This document shows, piece after piece, positions 7,608 to 14,401 of a DNA stretch of 19,686 nucleotides (position 1 is its first letter; each line of letters opens with the position of its first letter). The notes under the pieces are model-generated. The model saw only the letters and a list, made by a program, of their open reading frames with translations. It was not told the origin of the DNA and did no database searches. The translations under genes and the position numbers were made by a program. This DNA is from Acidimicrobiia bacterium (GTDB lineage: Bacteria; Actinomycetota; Acidimicrobiia; IMCC26256; PALSA-555), in NCBI GenBank assembly GCA_017853455.1, contig JAFMJM010000015.1:1-19686 (forward strand), read 5' to 3'.

Positions 7608-7609
7608 GA

Positions 7610-7912
7610 CTACTTCTTCTTCGACGAGATCTTCGCCAGGATGTCGCGGCTGGAGAGGATCAGGAGGTCCTCACCGTCGACGGTGATCTCGGTGCCGCCG
7701 TACTTCGAGTAGACGACGGTGTCGCCGACCGCGAGGTCGAGCGGGATGATCTCGCCGGTCTGCTCCGAACGGCGACCCGGGCCCACGGCCAGGACCTCGC
7801 CCTGCTGGGGCTTCTCCTTGGCGGTGTCCGGGATGACCAGACCGCTGACGGTGGTCTGCTCGGGCTCACCGGTGCGGACGACGATGCGGTCCTCCAGCGG
7901 CTGCAACTTCAT
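7610..7912 (-). CDS. groES: Co-chaperonin GroES
   Basis: Heptameric lid of the GroEL folding chamber, cytoplasmic. The 100 residues cover the whole family: MKLQPLEDRIVV at the N-terminus, the mobile loop that docks on GroEL (about 15-35, TTVSGLVIPDTAKEKPQQG), GEVLAVGPG and the final strand region VVYSKYGGTEI ... LILSSRDILA. The ATG at 7912 has a full AGGAGG 5 nt upstream, the best ribosome binding site in the window. A promoter and CIRCE operator lie upstream, so HrcA-controlled heat induction is expected. No groEL follows, unlike the usual bicistronic arrangement; the next gene encodes a Nudix hydrolase. A GroEL partner must be encoded elsewhere. Confidence 0.98.
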   Translation of the reverse strand: MKLQPLEDRIVVRTGEPEQTTVSGLVIPDTAKEKPQQGEVLAVGPGRRSEQTGEIIPLDLAVGDTVVYSKYGGTEITVDGEDLLILSSRDILAKISSKKK

Positions 7913-7917
7913 CGATG

Positions 7918-7923
7918 CCTCCT
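7918..7923 (-). promoter_or_regulatory. Consensus ribosome binding site of groES
   Basis: AGGAGG sits 5 nt before the groES ATG. It stands out because most genes in this window have weak or no Shine-Dalgarno sequences, and it fits a highly expressed chaperonin gene. Confidence 0.85.
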
Positions 7924-8013
7924 GGCACGGGTCTGGGCGGGACCGGCGGTCGGCCGGCCCCCGGGCGGGGACGGCACTCGGGCGATCCGACCCGGGGGGA
8001 CCCCCTGACGGGG

Positions 8014-8040
8014 TTAGCAGTCGGGACCGGTGAGTGCTAA
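8014..8040 (-). promoter_or_regulatory. CIRCE operator (HrcA binding site) of groES
   Basis: Read on the minus strand, TTAGCACTC (8040-8032), a 9-nt spacer and GACTGCTAA (8022-8014). The consensus is TTAGCACTC-N9-GAGTGCTAA; only one of 18 arm positions differs. It begins 4 nt downstream of the -10 box, covering the expected transcription start, so HrcA binding would block initiation. The groES start codon is about 100 nt further downstream. hrcA itself is not in the window. Confidence 0.95.
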
Positions 8041-8044
8041 ATCC

Positions 8045-8073
8045 ACGATACCCGGTCCGGCGCCGACCGACAA
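8045..8073 (-). promoter_or_regulatory. groES promoter (-35 and -10)
   Basis: On the minus strand, TTGTCG (8073-8068) and TATCGT (8050-8045) are separated by 17 nt, a good match to a housekeeping sigma-70-type promoter. Predicted initiation near 8038 falls inside the CIRCE element and gives a 5' leader of about 125 nt. The operator placement just downstream supports the assignment. Confidence 0.75.
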
Positions 8074-8103
8074 CCCGGGCACCACCGGGGCCCCCGGCCG
8101 GCC

Positions 8104-9087
8104 TCAGCCGAGGCCCAGGTTGGGGTCCACCCCGGCGTCGAGCGGGGTCGGCCCGTCGGCGACCAGGCGCACGGCGGCCGCCGCCGCGATCATGGCGGCG
8201 TTGTCGGTGCACAGGGCGAGCGGCGGCAGGAAGACCTCCCGGCCCGTGGCCGCCGCCAGCGCCGCCGTCCGCTCCCGCAGCCGCGAGTTGGCGGCCACCC
8301 CGCCACCCAGCACCAGCGTGGCCGCCCCCACGGCGTCGGCCGCCCGGGCCAGCTTGTCGACGAGCTGGTCGACCACCGCCTCCTGGAACGACGCCGCCAC
8401 GTCGGCGACGGGCGCCTCGGGGTGGGCCCGCACGTACTGGACGACCGCGGTCTTGAGCCCGGAGAACGACGCGTCGAGCTCGCCGGGCATCGCCCGGGGG
8501 AAGGCGATCGCGGTGCGGTCGCCGTCGGCGGCGAGGCGGTCGATCGCCGGGCCACCCGGGTAGCCGAGGCCGAGGAACCGGGCCACCTTGTCGAAGGCCT
8601 CACCGGCCGCGTCGTCGACGGTGCTGCCCAGCACGCGGTGCTCGCCGCGGGCCGCGACCTCCACGAGCAGGGTGTGCCCACCCGACACCAGCAGGACGGC
8701 CAGGGGCGTGGCGAGGTCGTGGTCGAGCCACCCCGCTCCGCAGTGGGCCTCGAGGTGGTTCACCCCCACGTACGGGACGTCGGCCGCGAGGGCGAGTGCC
8801 TTCGCGGCGCTGACCCCGACCAGCAGCGCACCCGCCAGCCCCGGCCCGTGGCAGGCGGCGACGGCGTCGAGGTCGGCGAGGGTGACCCCGGCGGCGGCGA
8901 GGGCGTCGCGCACCACCGGCACGATCAGGTCGACGTGCGCGCGGCTGGCCTCCTCGGGGACCACGCCGCCGTACCGGGCGTGGAGGTCGACCTGGCTCGA
9001 CACGACCGACGAGTGCACGACGCGTCCGTCGGCGACCACGGCGGCCGCGGTCTCGTCGCACGACGTCTCGATGCCGAGGATCAGCAC
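8104..9087 (-). CDS. tsaD: tRNA N6-adenosine threonylcarbamoyltransferase TsaD
   Basis: Catalytic subunit of the t6A complex: moves the threonylcarbamoyl group from TC-AMP to adenosine 37 of ANN-decoding tRNAs, together with TsaB and TsaE. The 327 residues are slightly short but complete. Visible are the ASKHA ATPase start ILGIETSCDET (3-13), metal ligands His111 and His115 in NHLEAH and Asp295 in CTDNAAM, SGGHT (135-139) and GGGVAAN (261-267). The GTG start at 9087 overlaps the end of rimI by 7 nt and gives VLILGIETSCDE, the expected N-terminus. It is the last gene of the long right-hand operon. groES downstream has its own promoter, and the gap holds no clear terminator. Confidence 0.97.
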   Translation of the reverse strand: MLILGIETSCDETAAAVVADGRVVHSSVVSSQVDLHARYGGVVPEEASRAHVDLIVPVVRDALAAAGVTLADLDAVAACHGPGLAGALLVGVSAAKALALAADVPYVGVNHLEAHCGAGWLDHDLATPLAVLLVSGGHTLLVEVAARGEHRVLGSTVDDAAGEAFDKVARFLGLGYPGGPAIDRLAADGDRTAIAFPRAMPGELDASFSGLKTAVVQYVRAHPEAPVADVAASFQEAVVDQLVDKLARAADAVGAATLVLGGGVAANSRLRERTAALAAATGREVFLPPLALCTDNAAMIAAAAAVRLVADGPTPLDAGVDPNLGLG

Positions 9088-9626
9088 GACTGCGCCTCGT
9101 GCTCCGTGGTTCCCGGCACGCGGCGCTCGAGCGCCGCGAGCAGCGCGGCGTACTCGGGCGTGTCGACGTCGTGCGCCCACATCACGATCGCGTCCTCGTT
9201 GGTCTCGGGGTAGTAGTTCTTGCGCACCCCCACCGGCGCGAAGCCGAACCGTCGGTAGAGGTTCTTCGCTGCGGTGTTCGACGTACGGACCTCGAGCGTG
9301 AGGTGCTGCACGCCGCGCGCCAGCGCTTCGCGCGCCAAGGCCACCAGGAGCCGGGTGGCGATGCCGTGGCGCTGCCATTCGGGGTCGACGGCGATGTTGG
9401 TGACGTGGGCGTCCTCGAAGCTGACCATCAGACCGGCGTAGCCCACGATCCGCCGGCCGACGCGCGCCACGAAGTACGCACGGGTCGACGGCATCGCCAG
9501 CTCCGACAGGAACAGCGGAGCCGTCCAGGGGCGCGGGTACACCTGCTCCTCGATGTGCATCACGCCCCGCACGTCGCGCCGGGTCATCGGGGTCAGCACC
9601 ACCGTGACCGGACCGGGGGCGATCAC
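9081..9626 (-). CDS. rimI: Ribosomal-protein-alanine N-acetyltransferase RimI (GNAT family)
   Basis: GNAT acetyltransferase, expected to acetylate the N-terminal alanine of ribosomal protein S18 and possibly other N-termini. It has 181 residues from the GTG that overlaps tsaB. The core fold is at about 12-152, with IEEQVYPRPWT (25-35), NIAVDPEWQRHGIA (77-90, holding the acetyl-CoA loop Q-x-x-G-x-A), LEVRTSN (111-117) and AAKNLYRRFGF (119-129), ending in YYPETNEDAIVMW (138-150). A tail of about 30 residues follows. Its place between tsaB and tsaD is the standard actinobacterial order. No membrane or signal segment is seen. Confidence 0.93.
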   Translation of the reverse strand: MIAPGPVTVVLTPMTRRDVRGVMHIEEQVYPRPWTAPLFLSELAMPSTRAYFVARVGRRIVGYAGLMVSFEDAHVTNIAVDPEWQRHGIATRLLVALAREALARGVQHLTLEVRTSNTAAKNLYRRFGFAPVGVRKNYYPETNEDAIVMWAHDVDTPEYAALLAALERRVPGTTEHEAQSC

Positions 9627-10327
9627 GTCGGACCTCCCGGGCGGGCCTGCTCCCAGTTGATCACGGCGTCGCTCTCGCGCAGGTAGACGGGCACCAGGGC
9701 GTCGGGCGCGTCGGCGGCGCCGGCGGCACAGGCCGCGTCGGCCAACTCGCACAGCGCCAGCGGGCTCGGTGCCGAGTACTGCGGCGGCAGGCACTCGACC
9801 CCCGGGGCGGCCGCCAGGACCGCCCGGTAGCGGTCGACGCCGTCACCCACGCAACAGACCTCGTCGGTGCCCAGCGCCGCGACCAGGTCGGCCGGTGAGG
9901 CCACGGTGGGCGCGACGACCGGCTCGAGCCGCCCGCCCCGCGGCCGGTACCGCGACCAGAACACCTCGCGGCGGCGGGCGTCGACGACGGCCACCACGTC
10001 ACGCTCGTCGTCGCGCCACGGGTGGGCGATCACGTCGAGGGTGCCGAGGCCCACCACCGGCACGTCGAGGGCGAGCGCCAGTGCCTTGGCGGTGGTGACC
10101 CCCACCCGCAGGCCGGTGAAGCGGCCCGGTCCGACGCCCACGGCCAGGGCGTCGAGCGCCGTGAGGGCCAGCCCGGCCTCGGCCAGCACGTCGCGCACCG
10201 TGGGCACGAGGTGCTCGGCGTGGGCCCGGCCGGACTCCACCACCCGCGAGGCCACCACGGCACCGTGGCGACCCACGGCGACGGTCACGACGTCGGTGGC
10301 GGTGTCGAACGCCAGCACCGTGGTCAC
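9623..10327 (-). CDS. tsaB: tRNA threonylcarbamoyladenosine biosynthesis protein TsaB
   Basis: Non-catalytic ASKHA-fold partner that dimerises with TsaD and organises the t6A transferase. It has 234 residues from the GTG at 10327. Visible are the N-terminal LAFDTATD (5-12), RAHAEHLVPTV (34-44) and the family signature GVGPGRFTGLRVG (64-76). The TsaD metal-binding histidines are absent, as expected. The start is set by the GTGA overlap with tsaE, leaving the VLAFDTAT strand at residues 4-11 as in homologues. tsaE, rimI and tsaD flank it in one coupled string, consistent with assembly of a stoichiometric complex. Confidence 0.96.
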   Translation of the reverse strand: MTTVLAFDTATDVVTVAVGRHGAVVASRVVESGRAHAEHLVPTVRDVLAEAGLALTALDALAVGVGPGRFTGLRVGVTTAKALALALDVPVVGLGTLDVIAHPWRDDERDVVAVVDARRREVFWSRYRPRGGRLEPVVAPTVASPADLVAALGTDEVCCVGDGVDRYRAVLAAAPGVECLPPQYSAPSPLALCELADAACAAGAADAPDALVPVYLRESDAVINWEQARPGGPT

Positions 10328-10806
10328 GGCGCCTCCAACGCCGCCACCAGCGCAGCGCAGCGGCGCTCCCACCCGGCGCCGCACGTCGTGACGGTGAGGT
10401 GCCGGGCGTCGGGATGTCCGTCGACGAGGTCGAGCCGGAGCTCGAGGCGCTCGAGCGCGAACGCGTCGGCGACCACGTCACCCCACTCGACCACCAGCAC
10501 GGCGTCGTCGGCGGCGAGGTCGTCGAGACCCAGGTCGAGGAGCTCCTGGACCCGATCGAGCCGGTACACGTCGGTGTGGACCATCCGCACCCGACCCGGG
10601 TACTCGCGCGCCAGGGTGAACGTCGGGCTCACCACCGGCTCGGTGACGCCGAGCCCGGCTCCGAGCCCCTTGGCGAACGCCGTCTTGCCGGCGCCGAGGT
10701 CGCCCGACAGCAGCACGACGTCACCCGGCTCGAGCAGGTCGGCGACCGCCCGCGCCACCCGGGTCGTCCCGGCGAGGTCGGCGACCTCGACGACGAGCGC
10801 GTTCAC
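10324..10806 (-). CDS. tsaE: tRNA threonylcarbamoyladenosine biosynthesis ATPase TsaE
   Basis: P-loop ATPase that resets the TsaB-TsaD complex during t6A synthesis. It has 160 residues from the GTG overlapping the glycosylase stop. Motifs are Walker A GDLGAGKT (35-42), SPTFTL (60-65), HTDVYRL (77-83) and the Walker B-like VVEWGD (105-110), all diagnostic of TsaE. A longer reading frame reaches about 100 codons further upstream, but that part lies inside the glycosylase gene and is Arg/Pro-rich nonsense, so the overlapping GTG is preferred. It is the first of the t6A genes in the operon. Confidence 0.96.
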   Translation of the reverse strand: MNALVVEVADLAGTTRVARAVADLLEPGDVVLLSGDLGAGKTAFAKGLGAGLGVTEPVVSPTFTLAREYPGRVRMVHTDVYRLDRVQELLDLGLDDLAADDAVLVVEWGDVVADAFALERLELRLDLVDGHPDARHLTVTTCGAGWERRCAALVAALEAP

Positions 10807-11372
10807 CGCGCCCGCCCCACGAGCCGCTTGGCGACCACGAAGTCGGCCCGGGTCTGGGCCAGCGCGACCCCACCGCCGCGCAGGACGGCCGCCGGGTGCA
10901 GCGTGGGTACGACCACCGCACCGGAGCGGTAGGGGAACTCCTGCCCCCGTAGCTTGGTGATGCCGGTCCGGGTGTCGAGCAGCAACTTCGTCGCGAAGTT
11001 GCCGAGCGTCATGATCACGCGCGGCGCGACGTGGTCGACCTGGGCCTCGAGGAACGGACGGCACGCCGCGATCTCGTCGGTGAGCGGGTCGCGGTTGTCG
11101 GGCGGACGGCACTTGACGACGTTGGCGATGTAGACGGCATCGCGGGTCAGGCCGATGCCGTCGATCAGGCGGGTGAGGAGCTGGCCCGAGCGGCCCACGA
11201 ACGGCTGCCCGAGCCGGTCCTCGTCGGCTCCGGGACCCTCGCCCACGAACATCAGGTCGGCCGCCGGGTCACCACTGCCGAACACCACCTGGGTGCGCGT
11301 GGCGGCCAGTCCGCAGGCCGTGCAGCCGAGGGCCGTGGCCCGGACGGCGTCGAGATCGGCCCAGGCGGTCAC
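10803..11372 (-). CDS. Uracil-DNA glycosylase, family 4 (Fe-S type)
   Basis: Removes uracil from DNA to start base excision repair. It has 189 residues. Four cysteines (Cys17, Cys20, Cys88, Cys104) sit in the arrangement that holds the 4Fe-4S cluster of family-4 enzymes. The active-site loop is GEGPGADED (45-53) followed by GQPFVG, and the second catalytic loop is LHPAAVLRG (158-166). NVVKCRPPDNRDP (84-96) is also characteristic. The GTG start overlaps the peptidase stop (GTGA) and tsaE follows with the same overlap. The glycosylase is not a t6A enzyme, so its position directly before tsaE probably reflects co-expression rather than a shared pathway. Confidence 0.94.
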   Translation of the reverse strand: MTAWADLDAVRATALGCTACGLAATRTQVVFGSGDPAADLMFVGEGPGADEDRLGQPFVGRSGQLLTRLIDGIGLTRDAVYIANVVKCRPPDNRDPLTDEIAACRPFLEAQVDHVAPRVIMTLGNFATKLLLDTRTGITKLRGQEFPYRSGAVVVPTLHPAAVLRGGGVALAQTRADFVVAKRLVGRAR

Positions 11373-12247
11373 GGGCGGTCACCGGCGGTGACCGCGTCGC
11401 GGACCGCGGCGGCGACGACGTCGGCCACCGCGATGCGCAGACGTTCGAGCGAGACCGGCGCGACGGCCCCGGTCGCGGCCGCGACGACGAGGTCGCCGTC
11501 GAAGCGGGTGTGCGAGGGCCGGATCGACGCCACCAGCCCGTGGTGGGCGCTCTGGGCCAGCAGGAAGCACTCCACCTTGGTGAGGAGCGCGTCGGTGGCC
11601 ACCACGACCAGCGTCGTCTGCTCGATCACCGGCATCGGCTCGCCGAACGGCTCGACGTCGGCCGGTGCCGTGGAGCCGGCGAGGACGGTCCCGTCGGCGG
11701 CCACGACGTCACCGACGGCGTTGACCACGGCCACGGCTCCGACCGTCGCACCGTCGCAGCGGACGTGTGCGCTGCCGAGCCCACCGGGCACGGCGTGGTC
11801 GGCGCCCTTCCAACGCCCGACCCGAGTGCCGCGGCCGGCCCCGACCCGCCCGGTCGCGAACGGCCCGTCGGTGGCGGCGGCCAGGGCGGCGGCCCCCTCC
11901 CCCGGTCCCGGGCGGCGGTGGTCGCCGCCGTCGAGGTCGAACACGGCCGCGACCGGGACGATCGGCACCGGTCCTGCGGCGGTCGGGACACCACGCCCCC
12001 GGGCGGCGAGGGTCCCGAGCACGCCGTCGGCGACCCCGAGCCCGAAGGCCGAGCCGCCGGTGAGGACGACCGCGTCGATGCACTCCACCGTGCGCGTCGG
12101 CTCGAGCAGCGCGAGCTCGCGCGACGCCGGCGCGCCTCCACGCACCTCGGCCGCGGCCACGGTGCCGGGAGGCAGCTCGACCACCGTGCAGCCCGTGGCG
12201 ACGCCGGTCCAGTGACCGACCCGGACGCCGGGGACGGCGGTGATCAC
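11369..12247 (-). CDS. P1 family (DmpA-like) peptidase, self-processing
   Basis: Member of the DmpA/S58 fold, N-terminal-nucleophile aminopeptidases that usually cut themselves into two chains. It has 292 residues from the GTG overlapping the hydrolase stop. Family features are VPGVRVGHWT (5-14), GCTVVELP (19-26), VLTGGSAFGL (61-70), GRGTRVGRWKG (138-148) and EQTTLVVVATDALLTK (209-224). The last precedes the second half-chain, and Thr211/Thr212 is the likely nucleophile, inferred from position only. No signal peptide is seen, so it is likely cytoplasmic. The substrate is unknown; D-amino-acid peptides or beta-peptides are processed by some relatives, which would suit the nearby alanine racemase, but this is speculation. 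Confidence 0.88.
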   Translation of the reverse strand: MITAVPGVRVGHWTGVATGCTVVELPPGTVAAAEVRGGAPASRELALLEPTRTVECIDAVVLTGGSAFGLGVADGVLGTLAARGRGVPTAAGPVPIVPVAAVFDLDGGDHRRPGPGEGAAALAAATDGPFATGRVGAGRGTRVGRWKGADHAVPGGLGSAHVRCDGATVGAVAVVNAVGDVVAADGTVLAGSTAPADVEPFGEPMPVIEQTTLVVVATDALLTKVECFLLAQSAHHGLVASIRPSHTRFDGDLVVAAATGAVAPVSLERLRIAVADVVAAAVRDAVTAGDRP

Positions 12248-13236
12248 GCGACCCGTCCGGTCACCGCACCGACGTCGGTGGCGAAGCCGCGGCACAGGGT
12301 GGCGAAGGCGTCGGCCCGCTCGAGCATGACCAGGTGCCCGGCACCGGGGATCACCTCGAGCCGCCCGTCGGGGAGGCGACGCGCGAGCTGCCGCGCCTCA
12401 CCCGGGGTGCTCAGGAGATCGGCGCTGCCGTTGACGACCAGGGTCGGGACCGCGACGTCCGGAGCCACCCCGGACAGGTCGGCGGTGAACGCGGCGTCGA
12501 CCGCGGCGGCGACCACGGCGGGCGTCGCGGACGCGAGCAGCGCCCGGACGAGCTCGACCTGACTCGGGCGCGGGTCCGGGCCGAAGCACGCCCGGGCCGC
12601 CAGACGGGACCACTCGAAGCGCGACCACGCCCCCGACCCGACGAACCCCCGCACGAACGGACGCACGACCGAGCCCGGCAGGACCATCGGCAACGGCCGG
12701 GAGGTCGGACCGACCAGCACCAGCCCGCGTACCCGTCCGGCCAGGCGGCCCGACGCCACCGCCGCGCAGGCGGCCGCGGCGGCCGTGGAGTGGGCCACCA
12801 GGACGACGTCGCGCAGGTCGAGCCCGTCGAGCACCGCGACGACGTCGTCGGCCAGGGCCCCGGTGGCACCGACGGGCGGGGCGGTGGACGCGCCGTGCCC
12901 CCGGTGGTCGAAGGCCACGGCGCGCAGCCCGGCGGCGGGCAGGTCGCGGAACTGCTTGGTCCAGATCCGCGACGTCAGCAGCAGACCGTGGACGAAGACG
13001 AACGTCGGACCGGTGCCGTGCGACACGGTGAAGAGGTCACCGCCGTCGGGCGCGGGCAGCCGCCGGGCGCCGTCGAACGGCAGCGGACCCAGACGGCCGA
13101 CGTCGGGGTCGGCGACGCCGTCGCGGGCGAGGAGCGTGGTCGGGACCCGCACCGCGGCCGCCGCCACCCCGGCGACCCGGCCGACCCCGTGTCCGGTCCG
13201 CTCGAGGACCGCCGGCGCGAGCCGACCGAGGTTCAC
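12244..13236 (-). CDS. Alpha/beta hydrolase
   Basis: Alpha/beta-hydrolase-fold enzyme of 330 residues. The core begins at about 78 (TFVFVHGLLLTSR, oxyanion motif HG at 83-84), followed by DHRGHGAS (110-117), the nucleophile elbow VAHSTA (Ser150), Asp273 in VNGSADLL and His301 in PGAGHLV, a complete triad. The nucleophile elbow is A-H-S-T-A rather than the usual G-x-S-x-G. An N-terminal extension of about 65 Ala/Arg/Val-rich residues has no recognisable domain; it could be amphipathic but is not a clear signal peptide. The GTG start overlaps the alr stop, and the next gene overlaps its stop, so it is co-translated within the operon. The substrate cannot be deduced. Confidence 0.88.
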   Translation of the reverse strand: MNLGRLAPAVLERTGHGVGRVAGVAAAAVRVPTTLLARDGVADPDVGRLGPLPFDGARRLPAPDGGDLFTVSHGTGPTFVFVHGLLLTSRIWTKQFRDLPAAGLRAVAFDHRGHGASTAPPVGATGALADDVVAVLDGLDLRDVVLVAHSTAAAAACAAVASGRLAGRVRGLVLVGPTSRPLPMVLPGSVVRPFVRGFVGSGAWSRFEWSRLAARACFGPDPRPSQVELVRALLASATPAVVAAAVDAAFTADLSGVAPDVAVPTLVVNGSADLLSTPGEARQLARRLPDGRLEVIPGAGHLVMLERADAFATLCRGFATDVGAVTGRVA

Positions 13237-14381
13237 CGGCCCCCGTCGACGTAGTGCCGCGGCAATCGGGGCCCGATCCGCGTGACGATCTCGTTGGTGA
13301 TGGTGCCGAGCTTCGTCGCCCACTCCTGGGCGTCGACGACCTCGTCGCCCTGGCGACCGAGGAGCACGACGTCGGCGCCGGCGACGACCGGTGCGTCGCC
13401 GACGTCGACCATCAGCTGGTCCATGGTGACGTTGCCGGCGATCGGGTACCGCCGCCCGCCGATCAGCACCTCACCGCCGGCGAGTCCGTAGTCGCGGGGG
13501 ACGCCGTCGGCGTAGCCGACCGGCACCGTGACGATGCGCGCCGGTCGGTCGAGCACGTACCGGCCGCCGTAGGAGATCGCCTCGCCGGCGGGCAGGTCCT
13601 TGACCATCGACACGCGGGCGTGGACCGACAGGGCCGGCACGAGCGGCACCCGGCCGGTGAATGACGGTGCGGGCGCCAGCCCGTAGACCGAGATGCCGAC
13701 CCGGACCAGGTCGTAACGCGCCCGGGGAAACGCCATCACCCCCCCCGAGTTGGCGGCGTGGGTGATCGGTCGGTGCCCGACGCGCACCGTGACGTCGGTG
13801 AGGACCGCGTCGAAGCAGTCGAGCTGGGCGACGCTCACCGCCGGGTCGTCGAGGTCGGCGGAGGCGAGGTGCGTGGCGATCCCCTCGAGCTCGAGGTGGT
13901 CGTCGGCCAGGACGGCGTCGACCAGGCCGAGCGCGTCGGCCGGCAGGCACCCGACCCGGTGCATCCCGGTGTCGACCTTGAGGTGGACCGGGAGGCACGT
14001 CCCGGCGGCCGCCGCCGCGGCGCCGAGCGCCTCGATCCCCGCAGCGGAGTAGACGAACGGCGTGAGGGAGTGGGCGACGACCACCGCGGCGGCGGCGGGC
14101 GCCGGCTCCGAGAGGACGACGATCGGGGCGTCGAAGCCGGCCTCGCGCAGTCCGACGCCCTCGTCGACCGTGGCGACGCCCAGGTGGGTGGCCCCGGCGT
14201 CGAGGGCGGCGCGGGCGACCGGCGCAGCCCCGTGGCCGTAGGCGTCGGCCTTGACGGCCACCAGCAGCGGGGCGGGGGCCGCCACGGCGGCGAGCGCGGC
14301 CACGTTGGCCCGGATCGCCGCGAGGTCGACGGTCACCCAGGCCGGGCGGGCGGTCGCCTCCGAGGGTGTCACCACCGACAT
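13233..14381 (-). CDS. alr: Alanine racemase
   Basis: PLP-dependent interconversion of L- and D-alanine for peptidoglycan. It has 382 residues. The PLP lysine is Lys44 in AVKADAYGHG (42-51); the second catalytic base is Tyr271 in ISYGGRY (269-275). KVDTGMHRVG (135-144), NVTMDQLMVDVG (317-328) and GTITNEIVTRIGPR (359-372) complete the barrel and C-terminal domains. The ATG at 14381 has AGGA 6 nt upstream and gives MSVVTPSEATARPAWVTVDL, the normal entry to the barrel. A longer frame to 14498 lies inside nnr and is Arg-rich. nnr ends 20 nt upstream. The nnr-alr pairing is common in actinobacteria. Confidence 0.97.
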   Translation of the reverse strand: MSVVTPSEATARPAWVTVDLAAIRANVAALAAVAAPAPLLVAVKADAYGHGAAPVARAALDAGATHLGVATVDEGVGLREAGFDAPIVVLSEPAPAAAAVVVAHSLTPFVYSAAGIEALGAAAAAAGTCLPVHLKVDTGMHRVGCLPADALGLVDAVLADDHLELEGIATHLASADLDDPAVSVAQLDCFDAVLTDVTVRVGHRPITHAANSGGVMAFPRARYDLVRVGISVYGLAPAPSFTGRVPLVPALSVHARVSMVKDLPAGEAISYGGRYVLDRPARIVTVPVGYADGVPRDYGLAGGEVLIGGRRYPIAGNVTMDQLMVDVGDAPVVAGADVVLLGRQGDEVVDAQEWATKLGTITNEIVTRIGPRLPRHYVDGGR

Positions 14382-14387
14382 CGCTGG

Positions 14388-14391
14388 TCCT
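14388..14391 (-). promoter_or_regulatory. Ribosome binding site that supports the alr start
   Basis: AGGA lies 6 nt before the ATG at 14381, in the short nnr-alr gap. It favours this start over the upstream in-frame candidates located inside nnr. Confidence 0.5.
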
Positions 14392-14401
14392 GGCGTCGGG
14401 G

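Noticed and set aside
8074..8103. GC-rich inverted repeats just after tsaD as a terminator
   Set aside because: Short self-complementary runs such as CCGGGGGCCCCGG are expected by chance at this GC content, with no clean stem-loop or U-run; I cannot separate it from background.
13237..13323. Upstream extension of the alpha/beta hydrolase to an in-frame start at 13323
   Set aside because: The added 29 residues lie inside alr and are Arg/His-rich; the GTG in the GTGA overlap agrees with the pattern of neighbouring junctions.
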